A stretch of DNA of 22,335 nt, from IMG/VR virus record IMGVR_UViG_3300022198_002109, positions 1 to 22,335 of that record; one strand, given 5' to 3'. Numbering within the stretch: the stretch's first letter is position 1; the number at the start of each line of letters is the position of its first letter. The notes under the pieces were generated by a model that saw only the letters and a program-made list of their open reading frames with translations, searched no databases and was not told the origin of the DNA. Source of the stretch: a virus. Position numbers and translations under genes: made by a program. Positions 7,864 to 15,700 of this stretch are shown here, piece by piece.

Positions 7864-8646
7864 ATGACTATTGAACATAAAAACATATCTGATGCTGACA
7901 TTCACAACCCAAAGGGATTTGCATCTGCTGCTGCATCAACAAAGCTGACCAAAAATGCTGCTGGTAATTTGGAGTGGGTGTCTGATGCAACTGTGCCCAG
8001 TGATACGGCTCGTTATGGTGAGCTAATTACTGCTGATGGCAGTAGTAGTTCAGCATATGGACAGCGCGTATGGAAAGATATTATTGGTGTTTATCAAGAA
8101 GATAGTTCTGGAGCCACACGACCCACCAAAGCAGCTTTTAAAGGGAATGTGGATGCTTGGGCCTTCAGTGTTGGGGATTCAATTGATTACACATTCCACG
8201 TTCCCCATGATTATGCTGTAGGTACAGACATCTATCTCCATGTACATTGGGGACACAATGGAACCGCTATTAGTGGTAATTTGGTATGGAATGCTAATAT
8301 TACATACGCTCACCGGACAGCAGGCGTACCTTATGGAGTCTTCGGAAATAATATCACTCCACAGATAAGCTCTAATGATATAAGTGGGGCCATGACTTCC
8401 GGGAATTTTCCACGGTGGTGCCATGTTGTAGAAGAAATTCAACTGAGTGCTGCCTCACCGTCAGCAAACCAACTTGCAACTGCTGATATCTCTGTTGATG
8501 GGTTGGTTTTAGTTCACTTAGCACCTAGTGTAATTCCAAGTATAACTGGTGGTGCTCCAAATGAACCCTTTCTGTTTACGTTGGATATACACTACCAAGC
8601 TGATATTGAAGGGACAAAAAATAAAGACCCTAACTATTATAGCTAA
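7864..8646 (+). CDS. Virion fibre or decoration protein with IHxPKG-type N-terminus
   Basis: This 260-residue protein has a start that resembles a widespread phage structural N-terminus: H-K-N-I-S-D-A-D-I-H-N-P-K-G (5-18), then ASAAASTKLTKNAAGNLEWV, matching the common 'IHEPKG...GAGSGSW' pattern. That short anchor is usually followed by a variable beta-sandwich. Here the second part (from about 90) has DYTFHVPHDYAVGTDIYLHVHWGHN and LFTLDIHYQAD, consistent with a beta-sandwich rich in H, W and Y that could bind sugars. It sits between the head and tail genes, so it may be a head fibre or head-bound adhesin. The ribosome binding site is weak (no AGGAGG before 7864), and expression may depend on read-through of the upstream hairpin. 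Function is inferred. Confidence 0.65.
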   Translation: MTIEHKNISDADIHNPKGFASAAASTKLTKNAAGNLEWVSDATVPSDTARYGELITADGSSSSAYGQRVWKDIIGVYQEDSSGATRPTKAAFKGNVDAWAFSVGDSIDYTFHVPHDYAVGTDIYLHVHWGHNGTAISGNLVWNANITYAHRTAGVPYGVFGNNITPQISSNDISGAMTSGNFPRWCHVVEEIQLSAASPSANQLATADISVDGLVLVHLAPSVIPSITGGAPNEPFLFTLDIHYQADIEGTKNKDPNYYS

Positions 8647-8654
8647 GGTGAAAC

Positions 8655-9395
8655 ATGGCTAAACAAACACTGTTAGAGATTGTACAAGATATCCTGAATG
8701 ACATGGATGGTGATGAAGTGTCCAGCATAACAGACACCACCGAGTCTTTGCAAATAGCCAATATTGTTAGAAGCACATTCAATGAGATTGTAGATAGCCG
8801 GGATTGGCCTCATCTCAAGCAACTAGCTACATTAGTACCAAGTATCACATACCCGACTGTTTTTAATGTAACAGACACCTTCCGAACGATTGATTGGATA
8901 AAGTACAACAAACGAAAAGTTAGTGATGTCAGAGATAAATACGATGCAATTTTGTATCTGACACCTGAAGAGTTTATGAATTATTGTGATAGTCGTAGTA
9001 GTTCAGCAACGAATATCACTACAGTTGTCATTAATAATATTAAGTACAACATCAAAACTGATACTGCACCAACTTATTGGACCACCTTCGATGATGAGAC
9101 CATCATCATGGATTCGTATGACAGTGATGTTGATTCAAATTTACAAGCATCAAAAACACAATGCTTTGCAAGTTTGTTACCTGTGTTCACAATGTCAGAC
9201 ACTTATGTACCTGACCTTCCCGCCAAAGCGTTTTCCTACCTTGTAGCTGAGGCAAAAAGCACAGCCTCATATTCTTTGCGGCAAGTTGGTAACCAGAAAG
9301 AAGAACAAAAGAGTCAAAGACAACGTAAGTGGCTTGCGAGGGAAAAATGGCGTCTAAATGGTGGGATGTCGTTTCCAAACTACGGGAGAAAATAA
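8655..9395 (+). CDS. Tail tubular protein A / adaptor (T7 gp11-like)
   Basis: This 246-residue protein should form the ring that joins portal to tail nozzle. The N-terminal helix TLLEIVQDILNDMDGDEVSS (5-24) followed by SLQIANIVRSTFNEIVDSRDWP (31-52) is a hallmark of podovirus gatekeeper or tail tubular A proteins. A beta-rich middle follows (IKYNIKTDTAPTYWTTFDD, ETIIMDSYDSD). The C-terminal helix contains AKAFSYLVAEAKSTASYSL and a very basic stretch QRQRKWLAREKWR (about 220-232). A ribosome binding site (AAGGTG) lies before the ATG. The stop overlaps the next start as TAATG. Position directly before the small basic gene and the nozzle gene supports the assignment. Confidence 0.85.
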   Translation: MAKQTLLEIVQDILNDMDGDEVSSITDTTESLQIANIVRSTFNEIVDSRDWPHLKQLATLVPSITYPTVFNVTDTFRTIDWIKYNKRKVSDVRDKYDAILYLTPEEFMNYCDSRSSSATNITTVVINNIKYNIKTDTAPTYWTTFDDETIIMDSYDSDVDSNLQASKTQCFASLLPVFTMSDTYVPDLPAKAFSYLVAEAKSTASYSLRQVGNQKEEQKSQRQRKWLAREKWRLNGGMSFPNYGRK

Positions 9396-9634
9396 TGCCA
9401 GTATCTAAGACTAAAGGTGGCAAGAGTCACACCAAAGGGACTGTCAAAGAGTTACAGTTAGTACACAGTAAAATGAATATGTGGGAATGGAAGTACAACG
9501 ATGGTGGGCAAGTGCCTGCTGCTTTGTTAGGACAGTGGAATAATAAAGCTCAGGCTATTGTAGCCAAGGATGCTTATCTAAGATCACGCCCAGTACCGAA
9601 GAATGGCCAGAGCACAAACAACCAAGCAGTATAA
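9395..9634 (+). CDS. Small basic protein between tail tube genes, function unknown
   Basis: This is a 79-residue basic protein of unknown function. The ATG at 9395 is preferred because it overlaps the upstream stop (TAATG) and follows GGGAGAA. The longer version starting at 9329 would run 66 bases into the upstream gene. The N-terminus is Lys/Gly/Thr rich (SKTKGGKSHTKGTVKE). Next comes WEWKYNDGGQVPAALLGQWNNKAQAIVAKDAYLRSRP, then a polar tail. It carries three tryptophans and no cysteine. The last 32 bases overlap the nozzle gene start, so the three tail genes form one translational unit. A structural or assembly role in the tail is inferred from location only. Confidence 0.72.
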   Translation: MPVSKTKGGKSHTKGTVKELQLVHSKMNMWEWKYNDGGQVPAALLGQWNNKAQAIVAKDAYLRSRPVPKNGQSTNNQAV

Positions 9635-11969
9635 CACCTTCAACAAAGGGTTTAACACTGAAGCTAACCAAGTTAACTTCCCTGAAGGTTATAGCAAGGA
9701 CGAGGCAAATATGTTGCTTAACACTGATGGCAGTCGCCAGCGGAGGTTAGGCATGTCTTATGAAGCCAATTGGAGTGCTTTAGACACAGGCATCTCTCTA
9801 GCGGCTGGGGCGCAAAGTAGATGGCAGCTTTTTAGATGGGATAATGTAGACAACGATCCGAACACCTCGTTCGGTGTTGTTCGCTTCCGTGATACATTAT
9901 TTTTTGTGGATTTATTTAGTGATACGTTGAGTGTCCTTGTTGACAGTATTTCAATCCCATTAAACAACAAAGACGCTGATGTAAGTTTTACTACCTTGAA
10001 TGGTCAACTCATCTGTGCTTCAGCAGGGCTTACCTACCCAATCTTAGTCACGCATTCAAATTTTACTTGGACGACACAATATCTCCGGGTACAAACGAGG
10101 GATTTTTGGGGTGTAGATGACGGTTTAGATATTGATACACGACCAACAAGCCTTAGTACAGCCCATAAGTACAACCTCTTTAACCAAGGATGGACGCAGT
10201 CAAAACTGGATCAGTTTGGTGAGACTGATTCGTTTCTTAGGTGGGTCGCTATTTCGTACATTACAGCAGGCGAAATACGACAACCTAGGACAGCAAACGG
10301 ATACTTGTACGCAGCCGTAACCTCAGGTGATACTGGGGTATCAGAGCCTGTGTGGCCTACAACGATTGGTGGTACAGTTGTAGATGGATCAATCATTTGG
10401 AGTTGTTGGTCTGTAGCCTCTGGTGGGTCATATCCGAGCAATGCGGATATCATGTCTTTGGGAGAGAAGACAGATGGTTCTTGGGATAAGGACTTAATTA
10501 AAGATTACTTAGTAGGAAACACTCCTGCTCCAAAAGGACATTATATCATTGAAATTTTTGGGAGATCAGCTACCCGTCATCTTGCAAGTGGATTACTCCC
10601 CACGACTGATTATGATGCAGGTAGCTTTTCGCAAGTGGCAACTCACTTCAGTAGGGTTTTTTATTCTGGGGTTAAGAGTGAGGTCGTGGGTTCTGAACCC
10701 ACTGCTCCAAATCTAACTGGGTATATTTTCTTCTCTAGGGTGGTGCGTAATACTGCTGATCTAACTGTTTGTTACCAAGAGGCTGACCCAACCTCAGAAA
10801 CGATTAGCGACTTAGTAGACACGGATGGTGGTTATATTGTTATTCCAGAGATGTCTAATGTTAAGCATATGGTTCCCTTTAATGACCAATTAGTTATTTT
10901 CGCTGAGAACGGTGTTTGGTCCATCCGCTCTGAAGGTGGCTTCACAGCATTGAATTATAATATAGTTAAAGTGACGGATGTTGGGGTGATTAATCAAGAT
11001 TCTATTGTTCAAGCAGAAAATAATATTTTATATTGGAGTAAAGCTGGTATATATGCACTCTCGCTTGATAGCATTAGTACACAAATACAAATCCAAGACA
11101 TTACTGTAAACACCATCAAGTCGTATTATAATGAAATATCTACGATAGCCAAAGCAAATGTTAAAGGTTACTACGATCCACAAAGCAAAATTGTTGGTTG
11201 GTTATATAACGCTAATGATGATTATGATGGGAGTATTAATAAAGATAATATTGATACTGAATTGAGGTTTGACTTACAACTAGAGGCTTTTTATCCGTAC
11301 ACCATCAGCACAAAAGTCTCCGATAGTCCACATGTAGTTGGAGCAATAACCACGCCTAATTATATCACTAACGATGTGGTTCAAGGCGTTTATGTTGGGA
11401 ATGAGGCTGTACAAGCATCAGGGGTGGATGTGATTGTAACTACCCCCCAGAGATTTAAGACTACTAGGAGTATTAAGTATCTCGCTACTGTGCCTTCAGT
11501 TACCAATTATACATTCACTTTTGCGTTGTACTCTGACACCACTTTCCATGATTGGGACACAGAAGATTACAGTTCTTATGTAATAACTGGTGATGAAATT
11601 ATGGGAGATATAATGCGCTCTAAACACACACCGTATTTTATAGCCCACTTAAGGCGCACAGAGACTGGATTTGATGATAGTTTTAATCCGGTTAACCCGA
11701 GTTCGTGTTTGGTTCAAGGGAGATGGGACTGGAGCAATGATATCATTAGTAACCGATGGACCAAAGAACAACAAGCGTATCGCTATAAACAATTGTATGT
11801 GCCTTCTTCCAGCCTTGATACATTCAACACAGGCTTTGAACTAATAACTACTAAAAGTAAACTCCGTGGTAAGGGTAAAGCTCTACGAGTTAGTATGAAA
11901 TCAGAAGAGGGTAAAGATATGCATATTGTTGGATGGGCACTCTTTGTAGCGGGTCAAACTCAAGTATGA
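9603..11969 (+). CDS. Tail tubular protein B / nozzle (T7 gp12-like)
   Basis: This 788-residue protein should form the distal nozzle of the short tail. The N-terminus MARAQTTKQYNTFNKGFNTE followed by ANQVNFPEGYSKDEANMLLNTDGSRQRRLGMSYE is the classic opening of podovirus nozzle proteins (a nearly identical pattern, with 'TEASPLTFPENA' and 'GSRSRRLG', recurs in marine podophages). The remainder is beta-propeller-like, with FNDQLVIFAENGVWSI (about 430-445) and WRLFRW/DTLFFVDLFS-like strands near 75-105. The start at 9603 overlaps the preceding gene by 32 bases; the first residues match the family, so the overlap is real. It ends in ATGA with the next gene. No enzymatic domain is evident. Confidence 0.88.
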   Translation: MARAQTTKQYNTFNKGFNTEANQVNFPEGYSKDEANMLLNTDGSRQRRLGMSYEANWSALDTGISLAAGAQSRWQLFRWDNVDNDPNTSFGVVRFRDTLFFVDLFSDTLSVLVDSISIPLNNKDADVSFTTLNGQLICASAGLTYPILVTHSNFTWTTQYLRVQTRDFWGVDDGLDIDTRPTSLSTAHKYNLFNQGWTQSKLDQFGETDSFLRWVAISYITAGEIRQPRTANGYLYAAVTSGDTGVSEPVWPTTIGGTVVDGSIIWSCWSVASGGSYPSNADIMSLGEKTDGSWDKDLIKDYLVGNTPAPKGHYIIEIFGRSATRHLASGLLPTTDYDAGSFSQVATHFSRVFYSGVKSEVVGSEPTAPNLTGYIFFSRVVRNTADLTVCYQEADPTSETISDLVDTDGGYIVIPEMSNVKHMVPFNDQLVIFAENGVWSIRSEGGFTALNYNIVKVTDVGVINQDSIVQAENNILYWSKAGIYALSLDSISTQIQIQDITVNTIKSYYNEISTIAKANVKGYYDPQSKIVGWLYNANDDYDGSINKDNIDTELRFDLQLEAFYPYTISTKVSDSPHVVGAITTPNYITNDVVQGVYVGNEAVQASGVDVIVTTPQRFKTTRSIKYLATVPSVTNYTFTFALYSDTTFHDWDTEDYSSYVITGDEIMGDIMRSKHTPYFIAHLRRTETGFDDSFNPVNPSSCLVQGRWDWSNDIISNRWTKEQQAYRYKQLYVPSSSLDTFNTGFELITTKSKLRGKGKALRVSMKSEEGKDMHIVGWALFVAGQTQV

Positions 11970-12286
11970 ACATTATTATTGACACTCCAGCCCTTCAGGT
12001 GGGTATTGAGGATCATCCACAGGTAGGTGTGGTTATACACGCTACAGTACATAAATGGAGTCACACACTCTACAAAGTATATAAAGAAATTTTTAATGAT
12101 ATAATTCTTGAAACTGCTCTTAAGAACGTGGGTTGTGTCACAGCACCAATCGCAGATAGTAATACAAAGCTACAAAAATTTGCAGTTATGTTTGGCTTTA
12201 CTCCCACTGAATATATCTTTAATTTTGAACACAAAGAGCCACACCGATTGTGGCAATATATTTGGTTACCCCAAGAGGAACAATGA
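11966..12286 (+). CDS. Small internal virion protein, possibly T7 gp13-like (GNAT-like)
   Basis: This 106-residue protein uses the ATG at 11966 (ATGA overlap with the nozzle gene) rather than an in-frame ATG at 11933 inside the upstream gene. The middle and end, LETALKNVGCVTAPIADSNTKLQKFAVMFGFTPTEY, resemble the end of GNAT-fold proteins, where a neighbour-residue motif 'NxxsxklleklGF' is found. T7 gp13, at the same place in its genome (after the nozzle gene, before gp14), has a comparable stretch with HIRFLKTIGAVF. I therefore suggest a gp13-like assembly or internal protein. It is shorter than a full GNAT enzyme, and a catalytic acetyl-CoA loop (R/QxxGxG/A) is not visible, so enzyme activity is doubtful. 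Confidence 0.5.
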   Translation: MNIIIDTPALQVGIEDHPQVGVVIHATVHKWSHTLYKVYKEIFNDIILETALKNVGCVTAPIADSNTKLQKFAVMFGFTPTEYIFNFEHKEPHRLWQYIWLPQEEQ

Positions 12287-12287
12287 C

Positions 12288-12752
12288 ATGGGTCCAGAGA
12301 CTTACGCAGCAATTGCTGCCTTTTCAACAACTGTGGGTGTGATACAGCAGCAAAAGGCAGGACGAGCACAGAGACAGTCACAGAGATTGCAACAAAAAAT
12401 GGCTGAGAATCAAAACCGCCGAGAGCGCATACAAGCACTCAGACAAGCTAGAATCGCTCGGTCGCAAGCAGCAGCGGCACAAAGTGCAACATCAGGAGGT
12501 GGTGTTAGTTCTCAAGCTCTAGGGATTCAAGGGAGTATTCAATCCCAAGCCGGTGCCAACATTGCTTTCAGTAACCAGCAACAAGGGCTGATGAATCAAA
12601 TCTCAACTGCTAATATTGATGCCTCACGTGCTATGACGAACGCTTCTACATTTCAAGGGATTACCTCGTTGGCCAGCACAGGATTTGAGATGTCAGGTGG
12701 GTATGATAAGCTTATGGAGAATAATCCTGAATTAGCAAAGTTGTTTCGATAA
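12288..12752 (+). CDS. Internal virion protein B (T7 gp14-like)
   Basis: This 154-residue protein should be an ejected core protein that forms an outer-membrane channel piece in T7-like phages. The start at 12288 follows AGAGGAA with suitable spacing. Upstream in-frame ATGs (to 12108) lie inside the previous gene and are unlikely. The N-terminus (YAAIAAFSTTVGVIQQQKAG) is a short hydrophobic helix. It leads into a long charged Q/R-rich helix (AQRQSQRLQQKMAENQNRRERIQALRQARIARSQ, about 27-60). After this come GGGVSSQALGIQGSIQSQ and an A/S/Q-rich helical region. This order (hydrophobic helix, Q/R coiled helix, GSSG...GS-Q) is typical of gp14-type ejection proteins. It is coupled by TAATG to the giant gene. 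Confidence 0.78.
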   Translation: MGPETYAAIAAFSTTVGVIQQQKAGRAQRQSQRLQQKMAENQNRRERIQALRQARIARSQAAAAQSATSGGGVSSQALGIQGSIQSQAGANIAFSNQQQGLMNQISTANIDASRAMTNASTFQGITSLASTGFEMSGGYDKLMENNPELAKLFR

Positions 12753-15700
12753 TGACTAGTGAATCTCACCTAAATCCTTCATCTAGAATGACCCACGAGC
12801 AAAAAAAAGAAAAGCTCCGTCAAGCGCTTGACCAAGGGGCTTCTGTAGAAGACCTTAAGAACTTACGCAGTGATCAGTACGACACAGCACTGGACGAGGT
12901 GCTGATGGAGCGCAATGATGACAATTTTGATATTAACTTTGGGGCATTAGGTGAAGAGACTCAATTCTTAGGTCATGCTCAGAGACAAGGTGTCCCACCT
13001 AAAGCAGCATCAGAACAAGCATTCTTTAATGAGTATTCTAAGCCGATTCCCGACGTGCAAAACTATTATGCAAACAGAGATTTGCTAACGACTCGCGGCG
13101 AATCTAGTGAAATAGATGAGCGTAGAATACAACTAGCCGACGAGCAGGATAACCTCGTCATCGATGACACTGTTACTCAAGTAGCCCAAGGTCAATTGTC
13201 TACAGAGGCAGGGTATCAACTCCTAGCTGAGAGAGATCAAACAGACCCAGACGCTATCGATTGGTATAAAGAGTTTTATACAGCAGCTTTAGCCCGTAGG
13301 AAAAGTAATAACCAAGTTGAGAGATTCATTGCTGAAGATAAAATCAGAGAACTAGTTACGGATGATTATACAGCTACCATAGCTCTCGTTGATCAGCTAC
13401 AGGGGTTTGTTTCCACACTAACTGCTGATCCGTACAAAGCCTACCAAGGCATTTTAACTGATATTCTGCCTTACCAGACACAACAGGGCTTGGTACAAGC
13501 TGTACAAAAAGTGTTTGGGGGAGAGTATGAATTTACGGATGTGATCTTCCGGGGTCAATTTACGACAAAGGTTAGAGAACGACTTGCTAAAATGTCTCCT
13601 GAACAACGCTATGAGGCTTCACAAGCTCTTATGGTAGCTATCATGGAGAATGAGGATAGTTTATCTGGAACGGATTACCAAAAATATTTGCAACTGTATT
13701 CATTGTTTGATCCTGAATACGGATTGCTGGATCAATATATTGATAACGCTATCTCTGTGTTAGATGGCATGGCCGTAGGTGGTGTAGCAAAATCGCTCTG
13801 GAAAATATTCACTCGTGGTTTAAAACCCGGTAGTAATGTGGCACATCTTAATGCTGCAAATCCTGAGGAGGCTGGGACTGCTCTCGCTCGAACCGTTGTG
13901 TCCGATGGTGATGATCTGGCTGGCATGACCAAAGAGGAAATTGTTGAGAGTGTTGTCTATCCATCCCATTGGGATGATCCTCATTTAATGCCGGCCAATG
14001 TTCAAGATGAATTGGCAAAAGCGGACCTACTGGCTAAAAATATCTTGGATCGGACAGAATACAATACTTTGGCCTTGACTACTGACGAGGCAGGTGAGTC
14101 CTTGAAGGGAATGCGGCAACATATGCAAAGTGTAGGGAAACATGGGCTGTATGATGCCAACATAGCAGCTCGATACAAAGGAGTTGCTGGTGTAGATGAC
14201 TTGACCTTTACTGCACGTCAATCGGATCGTGGTTTTGAATTCAAGGCTACCTATGGGATGCGTAATGCGGACGGTGAAGTTCGCCCCTTTACGACTGCTG
14301 AATCAGCATTGCAAGGGGCCAAGGAACAATTCCCTGATTTGAAGTCTGTTGAAATATTACAAGTTACTAAGACAAAAGGTTTCAAAACGGTTCCTAAGAA
14401 CAAATATACTTCAAAAGCTAGGGGTGAGTACGTTTATAGAGTCACTGGAACTAAAAACCCTGTGGATGTGGCTAAAGGACTTAACAAGATTTTTTACCAA
14501 GTTGGTGATGTGGTGACGAGTGGTCCACTGGCTAAGTGGTTTCTTGATCCAGCTGCGAGATTTGCTAAATATATTTCCCAAGGTTATGACCAAGCTGGTG
14601 ATTGGAGTAAAGCTATTTCTGCTGACTTAGCTGAGATAGCTGTGCCATTTACTAAGTTAAATAACGCTAGGAAGCGTGAAGTTGTTAAACTACTAAATGC
14701 GTATGCAAAAGACCCCAGCAAGTTCGATATCCCCAAACTCTTATCAGAGGCTGGTGGTGATACTGATGTCCTAAGTGGGTTTGTTAGTATGCGTAAAACC
14801 TTTGATGTTTTATATGAGTTAGAGAACAGAAGTCTAAGACGGGACTTAATCAACCAAGGTGTTAAATCAATCACTATTGGTGAGTTCCGTAATATGGGTA
14901 AAGTGGTTAGTAAAGAGAAAATACTCTCTGAAATCGGGGATGGTATATCCGTGATTCACAACCCATACACTAAAAAGGCAATGCAGATTGATGCGAAGAA
15001 AACACTGAAGTTAGAGAAAGATGGTTATTCGTTCGTTAAGCTTAAAGAGCCTTATGGGAATCCCAAGCAATCGTTTACTTATGTTATTGCGAAAGCAGAT
15101 GACATTGGGGAACTCCCTCTTAATGTTTTAAAGAAAATTGATGGTTATATACCAAGGTATTACAAAGACACTTATTTTGTCCGGGGTTTAGTCCGAGGCA
15201 CTGAGAATGGTAAAGCTACTTTATCACGAACTGTGGTAGGAGCTTATCCAACTAAAGTTGAGGCTAATGCCGCCATCAAAAAATTGAAACTAGATGATAG
15301 ATATAAAGACATTGAGCTAAGTGTTGCTCATGATAGATCACTTAACATCCAAGAGAAAGCAACTCTGGACATGGAAGATAAGATATCTCTTCAGAGAATG
15401 TTTTATCATAGTCGGGGTGGACATCTCCCCGGCATCGATGGGCTGGCGGATGTTAGTGACCCTGTAGAAGCTTTGGTTAAAAATATAAGTAACACAGCTA
15501 ACTTTGTAGCGCATGAAGACCTCAATACAGCTATGAAGGCTAGGTGGATGTCTACGTTTGGGCATTTGATTGACCCCACAAGAGGGTTTCCAACCACTGC
15601 TAAGGAGATTGGGGTTACTGGGGTCAGTGGTGCCTCAAAAGAATTACAGGACGCTATTGACCTCTGGACACACATCAAAACTTCAGAAGGATTACAAACA

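Noticed and set aside
9329-9394. Upstream extension of the small tail gene
   Set aside because: The extension lies entirely inside the tail tubular A gene and has no good ribosome binding site. The ATG at 9395 has GGGAGAA and a TAATG overlap.
11933-11965. Upstream extension of the gp13-like gene
   Set aside because: It lies in the end of the nozzle gene. The ATG at 11966 forms the ATGA overlap typical of this operon.
12108-12287. Upstream extension of the gp14-like gene
   Set aside because: It overlaps the gp13-like gene for its whole length. The start at 12288 has AGAGGAA and gives the typical N-terminus of the family.
12801-12809. Run of eight A residues near the start of the giant gene as a programmed frameshift site
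   Set aside because: A -1 shift here meets a stop after a few codons, so no useful product results. The run simply codes for lysines.
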